Shown here one piece after another: positions 1 to 7,445 of a stretch of 60,997 nucleotides of DNA. The stretch spans positions 1 to 60,997 of the forward strand of contig NZ_BAYE01000032.1 of assembly GCF_000685095.1 (NCBI RefSeq). The letters run 5' to 3'. Below the pieces are notes generated by a model that ran no database searches, was not told the origin of the DNA, and saw nothing but the letters and a program-made list of their open reading frames with translations. This stretch comes from Paraburkholderia caledonica NBRC 102488. Its GTDB lineage: Bacteria; Pseudomonadota; Gammaproteobacteria; Burkholderiales; Burkholderiaceae. Both the position numbers and the translations under genes were made by a program. Position 1 is the stretch's first letter, and every line of letters starts with the position of its first letter.

Positions 1-89
1 CAGCCAGGCAATCAAATCGTCGTCAATCGACGAAAATTGGCTCGAATCTATCCCCGGCTATTTCAGTAACTTCAGTAACCAGGCGACAA

Positions 90-554
90 TTAAGCCCTCT
101 TTCGCGTCGCAAATTGATCCGGCAGCCCCGCGGTAAAACGGTCCAGCCGTTCGCTGACCTCGGTAACTGCCCAAAGCGGAGCGCGGTGCAATTGCTGGTC
201 GTAGTTGGTAGCGATCTGTGCAAATATCGCGAATCCGTTTTCATCGAGCATCCATCTGCCGGTATCTCGTCCGGTGTCGAATACCTTGACTATCGTGCGC
301 TCGGCCTCGCCGAGTTGCTCGCCAGTTGCGGAGCCGAAACCCGATTCGGCCAGAAAACCCGTCAGCAGCATTACTTGCGTCAGTGTCTGAGCATCACCTA
401 TCCCGCCGTCGCCTCGTCGCAACGCGTCGAGCGCCAAATGCACGCGCAACGCGAGCTCGTCGGCGGTTTGGCGTGCCATCGGAAGGAGCATCGCCTTGGC
501 ATGCCGGGCGCGTGCCGCGCCGGTGTTTCGGGAGAATGGAATAGGTTGTGCCAT
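90..554 (-). CDS. Hypothetical protein (Burkholderia 'Fis family'-like)
   Basis: A 154-residue soluble protein with no signal peptide or membrane segment. The first 30 residues are basic (Arg-rich, with ARHAKA), and the rest is mostly helical and alanine/leucine-rich. From memory it resembles a group of Burkholderia proteins that annotation pipelines label 'Fis family transcriptional regulator'. I cannot see a Fis-type C-terminal helix-turn-helix, so that name should not be taken as a function. It stands alone upstream of IS remnants, and the sequence before it (1-89) holds no convincing gene. The start at 554 gives the full conserved N-terminus (MAQPIPFSR). Confidence 0.7.
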   Translation of the reverse strand: MAQPIPFSRNTGAARARHAKAMLLPMARQTADELALRVHLALDALRRGDGGIGDAQTLTQVMLLTGFLAESGFGSATGEQLGEAERTIVKVFDTGRDTGRWMLDENGFAIFAQIATNYDQQLHRAPLWAVTEVSERLDRFTAGLPDQFATRKRA

Positions 555-633
555 GAAGGTCCCATGAAGGTGCTGTGCAGATGCAATAACGGCGCGCCCG
601 TCAAAAGGTTGAGCTTTCTTGCCGTCAGGGAGG

Positions 634-1138
634 TGTCAGGAATTTTGTGTGCTGAGGTCGGTTAAAAATCTCAGCTGATGGCGGCGGTGAATCGCTCGCC
701 GAAGAGGATGGCGAACTGATTGACTGCTTGCCGCCAGGTGATAGGTGGCATCTTCCAATCCTTTTCGATGTTGCGCCAGGCCAGGTACAGCAGTTTGCTA
801 GCGGCTTCGTCGCTCGGAAAGTGACCGCGGTTCTTGACGATCTTGCGCAACTGCATGTGCATGCTTTCGATCGCGTTGGTTGTGTATAGGATTTTGCGCA
901 CCTCCGGCGGATAGGCCAAGAACGGGATGACTTGCTCCTATTGGCTCTGCCACATGGCAGCCACCGTAGGCAGTTTCCTGCCCCATTCGCTTTGAGAGAA
1001 AGCTTGCAGCGCCGCCTCGGCGGCTTCGGCGGTGGCGGCCTGATAGATCGGCTTGAGCGCAGCCGCCAACGGCTTACCGTCCTTCCAGCTCGCCAGATTC
1101 AGCGAATTGCGGATCAGATGCACGATGCAGGTCTGGAT
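634..1138 (-). mobile_element. IS256-type element remnant, 3' half
   Basis: This is the right-hand portion of an IS256-family insertion sequence. An end-like sequence reading inward from about 634 (GTCAGGAATTTTGTGTGCTG, followed by AGGTCGG) precedes the transposase C-terminus on the minus strand. The element stops abruptly near 1138, upstream of the residues IQTCIVHLIR, so the N-terminal half and the other end are lost. A near-identical end sequence occurs at 1222-1248 on a second remnant. Confidence 0.75.
671..1138 (-). pseudogene. IS256-family transposase, C-terminal fragment with nonsense mutation
   Basis: Minus-strand translation gives IQTCIVHLIRNSLN, then WKDGKPLAAALKPIY, then, after one in-frame TAG near 930, EQVIPFLAYPPEVR, YTTNAIESMHMQLRK and NQFAILFGERFT. 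These are typical of the C-terminal third of IS256/Mutator-type transposases. The reading frame continues unchanged across the TAG, which most likely replaces a conserved Trp (TGG to TAG). The fragment is about 155 codons of a family normally near 400 residues, so it is truncated as well as interrupted and cannot be active. Confidence 0.8.
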
Positions 1139-1221
1139 CCGGGCAGCCGGATATCATTGGGCTGGTGGCGGGGGTGCCTGGAGGAGGCGGCGGCTGACGG
1201 CTGTCAATGCCGCGCCCGAGC

Positions 1222-1515
1222 CTGTCAGAATTTTAGTGTGCCGAGGTCATGAGACGATAACGGAATTACGTCCTATGACCGAAGCAACTGTGACCAGGAA
1301 GAGCAAGAGCCCGAAGGCGCCGAAGCTGTTCCCCCGATGAACTGATCGACCAACTACCGGGGCAGATCCAGAACAAGGATGCCGAGTCGGTTCTCGGCGA
1401 ATCGGGCCTGGCCGGGCAACTGAAGAAGCAACGGGCTGAGCGCATGCTGGCAGCGGAGCTGACGCATCACCTGGAGAACGGGGCGGAGCAAGGCAAGGCG
1501 GGCAACCTCGGCCAC
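1222..1515 (+). mobile_element. IS256-type element remnant, 5' end
   Basis: A terminal-repeat-like sequence at 1222-1248 (CTGTCAGAATTTTAGTGTGC, then CGAGGTC) is followed 27 bp later by the start of a transposase gene. Homology stops near 1515 after the residues GKAGN. It is oriented opposite to the remnant at 634-1138, so the two are pieces of different copies or of a rearranged pair rather than one contiguous element. Confidence 0.7.
1275..1515 (+). pseudogene. IS256-family transposase, N-terminal fragment with frameshift
   Basis: The frame opens with MTEATVTRKSKSPKAPKLFP and runs into a stop at 1338. Shifting frame inside the CCCCC run near 1330 restores DELIDQLPGQIQNKDAESVL, then GESGLAGQLKKQRAERML and AAELTHHLENGAEQGKAGN. 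This is the characteristic N-terminus of IS256-type transposases. After AGN the similarity ends and the sequence becomes Pro/His-rich filler. The fragment has a frameshift and is truncated to about 80 codons. Confidence 0.75.
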
Positions 1516-1591
1516 CGACCTCGGCGACCAACCGTTACCACCAACCTGCACCACCACCAACCCCGCCGTCACACCCCGCCGTCACACCCCG

Positions 1592-2458
1592 TCACTCCCC
1601 GCCATCACCCCCATCGGCCTCCGCATCCACGGGACCAGCACTGCGCGCCCGCACCCGGCGGCGGATCTCCGAGTCGAGAATAAGTCGCCCGCGCAGCTTC
1701 CCCTTCATCCGTTTCACATATCGCGGCGCCTCGGTCATATGGACCGTCATCAGCTCGCGCACTTTGTCGACGTCACGCTCACGCGCCGCTTTTGTGATCG
1801 CCTTATGAATTTTGACGTTGGCCTGGCCGAACCGCTCGTGCTCTGCCTGCGGCGTATCGTTACGAAACTCGATGAGCTGCCGGATCATCTCGTTGATCAG
1901 CTCGCAACTGAAACGCAGGAACGGATTCGGGTTAGCCGCCGCGAGAATGTCGTGGAAGTTCACGTCCTCCTGGCGCTGCCGGACGATGTCCTGCCCGCCG
2001 TGCGCCGAAGCCGGCCGATCGCAGCAAGCAATGCTCGCCTCGAGCGCTTCGAAATCCTGCTCTGTCAGGTGCGGCACCGCGCCTGCCGCGAGTTCCGGCT
2101 CGAGCAGTTTGCGCACGGTGTAAATGTCGTCAATCGAAACGTCCTTGAAGAACAGATAGTTCTGCAGAAGCTGCAATGTCCGATCGAGCGGCACTTCCAC
2201 CACCATGCCCCCGCCGGCAGGGCCGGTCGTCACCTTGATGAGCCCTTGAACTTCGAGCGACTTCAGCGCCTCGCGGATCGTGCTCTTACTTACCGAGAAG
2301 AGTTGCTGCAACTCGACCTCGCGTGGCAGGCGATCGCCCGGCTTCAGGTCCTTTTCCGTAATCAGTCGCTTGATTTCTTCCGCGACCAGATCGCCGCGTT
2401 TCTGCTGCTTGATCTCAATCGCTGCGCCAGCCTTGGTTCGATCCATGGCCATCTTCAT
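1592..2458 (-). CDS. GntR family regulator, FadR/FCD subfamily
   Basis: A 288-residue transcription factor. Residues about 10-85 form the GntR winged helix, with KPGDRLPREVELQQLFSVSK and STIREALKSLEVQGLI. They are followed by an all-helical FCD effector domain (about 105-245). The start MKMAMDRTK at 2458 is preferred; an upstream in-frame ATG at 2503 would add 15 atypical residues. The C-terminal tail (DAEADGGDGGE) comes from a CCCCGCCGTCACA-like repeat at about 1560-1600 and may be a secondary extension next to the IS debris. It diverges from the ABC-transporter operon starting at 2696, and FCD regulators usually repress such a neighbour until a carboxylated ligand binds. Confidence 0.88.
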   Translation of the reverse strand: MKMAMDRTKAGAAIEIKQQKRGDLVAEEIKRLITEKDLKPGDRLPREVELQQLFSVSKSTIREALKSLEVQGLIKVTTGPAGGGMVVEVPLDRTLQLLQNYLFFKDVSIDDIYTVRKLLEPELAAGAVPHLTEQDFEALEASIACCDRPASAHGGQDIVRQRQEDVNFHDILAAANPNPFLRFSCELINEMIRQLIEFRNDTPQAEHERFGQANVKIHKAITKAARERDVDKVRELMTVHMTEAPRYVKRMKGKLRGRLILDSEIRRRVRARSAGPVDAEADGGDGGE

Positions 2459-2551
2459 GCTCCCATTTGTGTACCGCACCATCGGCGTTCCGCCGGCGCC
2501 CACTGCGGCGCAAGCAAAGCTGCGTCGTTGCCCGCCAGGAATTTTGCCTTA

Positions 2552-2580
2552 TTGACACCGGAATTTATTGTACCTACGAT
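2552..2580 (+). promoter_or_regulatory. Sigma70 promoter of the liv-type operon
   Basis: TTGACA at 2552-2557, a 17-bp spacer and TACGAT at 2575-2580 make a near-consensus promoter facing the binding-protein gene. Transcription would start near 2587, leaving a leader of about 110 nt. Confidence 0.7.
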
Positions 2581-2591
2581 CATATTCAACG

Positions 2592-2609
2592 TATTTATCA
2601 TGATAAATA
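2592..2609. promoter_or_regulatory. 18-bp perfect palindromic operator candidate
   Basis: TATTTATCA followed directly by TGATAAATA is a perfect 18-bp palindrome just after the predicted start site of the operon promoter (about +5 to +22). That position suits a repressor site for the divergent FadR-type regulator. Binding by that protein is inference. Confidence 0.65.
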
Positions 2610-2695
2610 GAACAAAGCCGATGTGGTGGAAAGTTCACCGTGGCCAGCAAGCTTTCGCAGTCGTTCAGTGCGTGTCTCTTCCAAGGAGCGTCATT

Positions 2696-3904
2696 TTGAA
2701 TCGCCGAAATATGTTGAAGCTGGCCGCGTTGTCGGCCGTTCCGGGCACGTTGGGGTCGCTCGTCGCGCGCAGCGCCTTCGCACAGGCAGGCAGCGTGCAG
2801 TTCGCTTGTCCGGTGCCGATGTCGGGTGCGTTCGCCGCCAACGGGAAGTATGCAGACCTCGGTATGAAGCTCGCCATCGAACAATATGGCAAGGTTCTCG
2901 GCGAACCGCTCGCCTATTCGGTGCTCGACACGGAAGGCAAGCCGGCAACAGCGGTGCGCCGCGTTCAGGAAATCGCGCAACAGAAGAATGCACGATTCTT
3001 TGCTGGCGGTATTTTGTCGTCCGAATCATTGGCGATGGGCAAGGAAGTCCAGAAAGCCGGCGGCGTCTTCATCACCACAGCGGGTGCGGACGAAATCACG
3101 GGGAAAGACTGCAACGATGCGACCTTCCGCTGGTCGGTGCCCACGTATGGCGCAATTGAACAGACCGTGCGTCCGCTAATTCAGATGATGCCGAAGGCCA
3201 AACGCTGGTACACGATCACGCCGCAATACGTGTTCGGCGACGGCCTGTTGTCCGCCGCAAAAGCCGTCTTCAAGGAGAAGGGCATCGAGCATGTAGGCAA
3301 CAGTTATCACTCGCTGAACGAGAAAGAGTTCAGTGGTTATTTGACGAACGCAGTCGCCGCCAAGCCGGACGTGTTGCTCATCCTCAACTTCGGTTCGCAA
3401 TCTTCCGACACGCTGCGCCAGGCGGTCAGCTTCGGCATGAAGAACAACTGCACGATTCTGCTCGCGTGGGCTTCCGGTCTCGAGCAGTTCGAATCGCTCG
3501 GTGCGGACTTGTGCGACGGCGTGTATTTCGGCGCACAGTATTGGCACGCAATCGACTCGCCGCTCAACCGCGATCTCGTCAAACGCACGCAGGCGGCCTT
3601 CAAGACGAATCCGAACTACAGCCTGGCGGGCTCGTACATCTGCACGAAGATTCTGCTGGACGGCATTGTGAAAGCCGGCAACGTCGATCCGAAGAAAGTG
3701 GTCGCCGCGCTCGAAGGCATGAAATACGATGGTTTGACAGGACCCGAAGAGGTTCGCAAAGGCGATCATCAGGTGCTGAAGAACTATTATCTGTTGAAGG
3801 GCAAGGCGAAGAGCAAGATGAAAAACGCCGACGACTACGCGGATATCGTCAGTTCAGGGCAATCGTTTCTGCCTCTCGACAAGACCGGTTGCAAGCTGGC
3901 GTGA
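2696..3904 (+). CDS. Branched-chain amino acid-type ABC transporter substrate-binding protein
   Basis: A 402-residue periplasmic binding protein of the LivJ/Peripla_BP_6 family. A TTG start at 2696 is chosen because AAGGAG lies 8 bp upstream and it gives a proper export signal: NRRNMLKLAALSAV, then cleavage near AFA-QA at residue 30, possibly Tat-dependent. The mature protein begins with VQFACPVPMSGAFAANGKYA, typical of the ligand-binding fold. A much longer reading frame upstream is only antisense of the regulator. It is first in an operon with two permeases, two ATPases and two hydrolases. The ligand is unknown; the hydrolases suggest an N-acylated or carbamoylated amino compound or a small peptide rather than free Leu/Ile/Val. 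Confidence 0.9.
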   Translation: MNRRNMLKLAALSAVPGTLGSLVARSAFAQAGSVQFACPVPMSGAFAANGKYADLGMKLAIEQYGKVLGEPLAYSVLDTEGKPATAVRRVQEIAQQKNARFFAGGILSSESLAMGKEVQKAGGVFITTAGADEITGKDCNDATFRWSVPTYGAIEQTVRPLIQMMPKAKRWYTITPQYVFGDGLLSAAKAVFKEKGIEHVGNSYHSLNEKEFSGYLTNAVAAKPDVLLILNFGSQSSDTLRQAVSFGMKNNCTILLAWASGLEQFESLGADLCDGVYFGAQYWHAIDSPLNRDLVKRTQAAFKTNPNYSLAGSYICTKILLDGIVKAGNVDPKKVVAALEGMKYDGLTGPEEVRKGDHQVLKNYYLLKGKAKSKMKNADDYADIVSSGQSFLPLDKTGCKLA

Positions 3905-3920
3905 TTCGCGCGGGCGCCGC

Positions 3921-3963
3921 GGTGTCTCGCACACCGCAGCACATACACATGCGAGCGCATGTG
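3921..3963 (+). repeat. Two intercistronic hairpins between binding protein and permease
   Basis: GGTGT-CTCGC-ACACC (3921-3935) and CACATGCG-AG-CGCATGTG (3946-3963, perfect 8-bp arms) lie in the 125-bp gap before livH. Such hairpins commonly protect the upstream mRNA or damp readthrough, so that the binding protein is made in excess over the membrane subunits. Confidence 0.5.
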
Positions 3964-4029
3964 AGCACGAAGCGTACGCACAAGCGCACGCACACGCAGT
4001 GAATTTCGCCAATTCCTCACACGGACGCC

Positions 4030-4890
4030 ATGAACGTTTATCTCCTGCAGATCGTCAACGGCATCGGGGTCGGGATGCTGTATTTCCTGCTCGCGGTGGG
4101 CTTGTCGATCGTGTTCGGCCTCTTGCGCTTCGTGAACTTCGCGCACGGCGCCTTCTATCTGCTTGGCGCCTACTTCTGCTATCAGGCGATGCAGTGGTCG
4201 ATGAGCTTCTGGACAGCACTGATCGTCGTGCCGATTGCGGTCGGCGCCTTGGCATGGGTCGTCGAAAAGCTGATTTTGCGGCACGTCTACGCGCAGCAGC
4301 ACGAGTTCCATATTCTCGTGACCGTAGGCCTCGCGCTCGTCGTGCAGGAATGCGCGATCCTCGTGTGGGGGCCGCTCGGTGACAACGTGGCCGTTCCCGA
4401 CATGCTGAACGGCGTGGTGATCTGGGGCAGTTTTGTTTATCCCAAGTACCGTCTGTTCGTGATCGGCTTCACTGCAGTGCTCGCGGCGTTGCTCTGGTGG
4501 GTGCTCGAGGGCACGCGTCTCGGCAGCGCGGTGCGCGCCGGCAGCGAATCGACGGAGATGGTATCGCTGCTCGGCATCAACGTGTTGCGGGTGTTCAGCC
4601 TCGTGTTCGCGCTCGGTGCCGCAACCGCCGCGCTCGCCGGCGTGCTCGCCGCGCCGATTCGCGGCGTCGATCCTTTTATGGGCATAGAGGCGCTCGGTGT
4701 TGCGTTCGTCGTCGTGGTGGTGGGTGGCATGGGCAATTTCCTCGGCGCGCTGGTCGGTGGCCTGCTGGTTGGCATCGTGCAAAGCGTCATGAGCACGCTG
4801 TGGCCCGAAGGCGCGCGCTTGATGATCTACGTCGCGATGGCGGCCGTCCTTCTGCTGCGGCCCAATGGCCTACTCGGGAGAGCCGCGTGA
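4030..4890 (+). CDS. livH: Branched-chain amino acid-type ABC permease, LivH family
   Basis: A 286-residue integral membrane protein with about eight hydrophobic helices. It carries family hallmarks such as GLLRFVNFAHGAFYLLGAY near residue 30-50 and VVVVGGMGNFLGALVGGLLV near the C-terminus. It forms the inner-membrane channel with the LivM protein encoded next. Its stop overlaps the GTG start of livM (GTGA at 4887-4890), implying translational coupling. The symbol reflects family membership, not proven leucine transport. Confidence 0.9.
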   Translation: MNVYLLQIVNGIGVGMLYFLLAVGLSIVFGLLRFVNFAHGAFYLLGAYFCYQAMQWSMSFWTALIVVPIAVGALAWVVEKLILRHVYAQQHEFHILVTVGLALVVQECAILVWGPLGDNVAVPDMLNGVVIWGSFVYPKYRLFVIGFTAVLAALLWWVLEGTRLGSAVRAGSESTEMVSLLGINVLRVFSLVFALGAATAALAGVLAAPIRGVDPFMGIEALGVAFVVVVVGGMGNFLGALVGGLLVGIVQSVMSTLWPEGARLMIYVAMAAVLLLRPNGLLGRAA

Positions 4891-5951
4891 TCGATACTTC
4901 CAAAGCCGCTGCAACGAAAGCAGTTTCGCGCGCATCGCAGCCCGTTCTGCGACACGCGCTGCATCGCTATCGGTTCCTGTTGCTCGCGCTGCTCGTCGTG
5001 TGCATCTTGCCCCTAACGTTGCGCTCCGGCTCGCTCGCGACAGAAGTGCTCGTGTTCGCGCTCGCCGCATTGGGCTGCAATCTTCTGCTCGGTCATACGG
5101 GACTGCTGTCCTTCGGGCAGGGCATTTTCTTCGGACTCGGCAGCTATAGCGCGGGGCTCGTGCTGACCAGGGCCGCGTTGCCGGTGCCCGTCGCGCTGCT
5201 GGCGGCAATCGCGATCGGCGCGATAGCGGCCGCATTGGTCGGATGGTTTTCGATCAGACAGCGCGGCACATACTTCGTGATGCTGACGCTTGCATTCGGA
5301 CAACTGTTCTACTTCCTCGCCTACACCACGCCGGACCTGACCGGCGGCGACAACGGACTGCTCGACATTCCGCGACCGGCGCTCGGGTTGCCCGGCAAAG
5401 CGCTGATTCCGCTCGCTTCCCCGTGGCAGTACTACGGATTCGTCGCGGTACTTTTCCTCGTCGTGTTCTGGCTGTTGATGCGCGTCTCGCACTCGGTATT
5501 CGGCCGCACGCTGCTTGCGATCCGCGACAACGAAGCACGCGCCGCCGCCGTCGGCTACGACGTCAAGCGATTCAAGCTGATGGCGTTCGTCATCTCCGGT
5601 GCAGTAACCGGACTCGCGGGCGCACTGCATGCGTTGATGACCGGCATCGCGCCACTGTCCAACATCGATTACCACACGAGCGAGATGATCCTCGTGATGA
5701 CCGTGATCGGCGGCACCGGCAACCTCTTCGCGTCCGTGCTGGGCGCCGCTTTCTATGTGCTGTTCGCCGACTGGCTCTCGACGTTGTGGCCGCGCTGGCT
5801 GCTGTTGCTCGGTATCGTGCTGATGGCGGTGAGCCTGTACATGCAGCGCGGCCTATGGGGACTCGGCGAGCGCATATGGCATGCCATGCGCCGCAATGAC
5901 GGCGCCGATGCAAACGCAGCAGCCGACGACACCGCAAAGGAGCGCGCATGA
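4887..5951 (+). CDS. livM: Branched-chain amino acid-type ABC permease, LivM family
   Basis: A 354-residue membrane protein. The GTG start at 4887 overlaps the livH stop and gives a short cytoplasmic tail (MIDTSKAAATK) before the first helix. Conserved segments include LGCNLLLGHTGLLSFGQG and SVFGRTLLAIRDNEARAAAV, the cytoplasmic loop that contacts the ATPases. The frame remains open far upstream into livH, but that region is shadow sequence. The end shares ATGA with livG at 5948. Confidence 0.9.
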   Translation: MIDTSKAAATKAVSRASQPVLRHALHRYRFLLLALLVVCILPLTLRSGSLATEVLVFALAALGCNLLLGHTGLLSFGQGIFFGLGSYSAGLVLTRAALPVPVALLAAIAIGAIAAALVGWFSIRQRGTYFVMLTLAFGQLFYFLAYTTPDLTGGDNGLLDIPRPALGLPGKALIPLASPWQYYGFVAVLFLVVFWLLMRVSHSVFGRTLLAIRDNEARAAAVGYDVKRFKLMAFVISGAVTGLAGALHALMTGIAPLSNIDYHTSEMILVMTVIGGTGNLFASVLGAAFYVLFADWLSTLWPRWLLLLGIVLMAVSLYMQRGLWGLGERIWHAMRRNDGADANAAADDTAKERA

Positions 5952-6715
5952 GCGAGGCGATTCTGAACGCAAGCGGCCTCGTGAAACGCTACGGTAAATT
6001 CACGGCGCTCTCCGAGGTCAACCTGCGCATCATGCCGCGCACCGTGCACTCGGTAATCGGTCCGAACGGCGCGGGCAAGACCACGCTTTTCCATGTTCTG
6101 ACCGGGACTCTGCCGATCACCGCGGGGACGATTGTCTTCGACGGACACGACGTGACGCACGAGCCCGATCACAAGCGTGTGCGTCGCGGCGTCGCGAGAT
6201 CGTTTCAGGTGACGAGTCTGTTCGCCAATCTGAGCGTGCAGGAAAACTTGCGGCTCGCTGCGCAAGGTGTCGACTCCGTGCGTGCGCTCAATGCATGGAC
6301 GCCGCCGCGCGGCGCACTGGCCCACACCGAAACCGTCGACGACATACTCGAACGCCTCGCGTTGCAGCGTTTCAGCAAAGTGTCAGCAGGCGCTCTGTCG
6401 CACGGTCAGCAGCGGCGGCTCGAAGTCGGCATGGCACTCGCGGCGCGTCCCAAGGCGATCTTTCTCGACGAGCCGACGTCGGGCATGGGTATCGACGATC
6501 TCGACGACATGAAGCAACTGATTCGCGGCCTGCGCGAGGACTACACCGTCGTCCTGATCGAGCACAACATGGGCATTGTGATGGACATCTCCGACACGAT
6601 CACCGTCATGCAACAAGGGCGCGTGCTGGTGGAAGGGCGGCCCGATGAAATTCGCGGCGATGAGCGCGTGCGCAGCGCCTATCTCGGCAACATGATTACC
6701 GGAGGCCGCGCATGA
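5948..6715 (+). CDS. livG: ABC transporter ATP-binding protein, LivG family
   Basis: A 255-residue ATPase of the LivG type. Walker A is GPNGAGKTT at residues 38-46, the signature is LSHGQQRRLEVGMAL and Walker B is AIFLDEPTSGM, followed by the H-loop in VLIEHNMGIV. The signature is LSHGQ rather than LSGGQ, as is common in LivG. It pairs with LivF as a heterodimer energising LivHM. ATGA overlaps at both ends show tight coupling. Confidence 0.93.
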   Translation: MSEAILNASGLVKRYGKFTALSEVNLRIMPRTVHSVIGPNGAGKTTLFHVLTGTLPITAGTIVFDGHDVTHEPDHKRVRRGVARSFQVTSLFANLSVQENLRLAAQGVDSVRALNAWTPPRGALAHTETVDDILERLALQRFSKVSAGALSHGQQRRLEVGMALAARPKAIFLDEPTSGMGIDDLDDMKQLIRGLREDYTVVLIEHNMGIVMDISDTITVMQQGRVLVEGRPDEIRGDERVRSAYLGNMITGGRA

Positions 6716-7413
6716 TTCTCGACGTGCAGCAGATTCACGGCTTCTACGGCAAAAGTCACATCCTGCAAGGCGTTTCGTTGCAGATCGCGGAAGGTGAGAC
6801 GGTCACGCTGCTGGGCCGCAACGGCGCAGGAAAATCCACCACGCTCAAGGCGATCGCGGGCGTCGTCGCGCCGAAGAACGGCAGCGTGACGTTCAACGGC
6901 GCGACCATAAGCGGGCTGCAGCCGCATAAGATCGCCTCGCGTGGTGTGTGTTTCGTGCCCGAACACCGCGGTGTTTTCCGGTTGCTCACCGTGGAAGAAA
7001 ACTTGCGGCTCGGCGCGCGCAAAGACTCGCCGTGGCAACTCGACGACATCTACCGCATTTTTCCGCGGCTGAAAGAGCGACGTGCGAACGGCGGCGGACA
7101 GCTGTCCGGTGGCGAACAGCAGATGCTAGCGGTTGGCCGTGCGCTGATGAATCATCCGCGCCTTCTGATGCTCGATGAACCGGTAGAAGGTCTCGCGCCG
7201 GTGATCGTCGAAGAAATCGTCGCGCAACTCAAGCTCATTCGCGAGGCAGGTGTGGCGATCTTGCTCGTTGAGCAGAACCTCGAAGTCTGCACGCAACTCG
7301 CGGATCGTCACTACATCATCGAACAGGGCGTGATCGTTTATTCGGGCGACAATGCGTCGTTCGCCGCCGACGACTCGATCAAGGACCGCTATCTGGGCGT
7401 CGGCGTTGTCTGA
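6712..7413 (+). CDS. livF: ABC transporter ATP-binding protein, LivF family
   Basis: A 233-residue partner ATPase. It has Walker A GRNGAGKST near residue 37, signature LSGGEQQMLAVGRAL, Walker B LLMLDEPVEGLAP and H-loop-like LLVEQNLEV, where Gln replaces the switch His as usual in LivF. It overlaps livG by ATGA and ends 32 bp before the amidohydrolase gene, which has AAGGAAG in front of its ATG. Confidence 0.93.
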   Translation: MILDVQQIHGFYGKSHILQGVSLQIAEGETVTLLGRNGAGKSTTLKAIAGVVAPKNGSVTFNGATISGLQPHKIASRGVCFVPEHRGVFRLLTVEENLRLGARKDSPWQLDDIYRIFPRLKERRANGGGQLSGGEQQMLAVGRALMNHPRLLMLDEPVEGLAPVIVEEIVAQLKLIREAGVAILLVEQNLEVCTQLADRHYIIEQGVIVYSGDNASFAADDSIKDRYLGVGVV

Positions 7414-7445
7414 GTCAGCGCCGACTTCACTATAAGGAAGCACTG

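Noticed and set aside
1556..1605. Possible short CRISPR-like or tandem repeat array (CCCCGCCGTCACA units)
   Set aside because: Only two or three imperfect 13-bp units without spacers. It is simple low-complexity DNA encoding the tail of the GntR protein.
1739..3904. A single 721-residue plus-strand reading frame covering the regulator and the binding protein
   Set aside because: The first 320 codons are the antisense of the GntR gene. The real gene begins at TTG 2696, which has AAGGAG upstream and a proper signal peptide.
3835..4782. A 315-residue minus-strand frame rich in His, Glu and Arg
   Set aside because: Antisense to livH; the composition (many AEHD/RH runs) is typical of shadow frames over membrane-protein genes.
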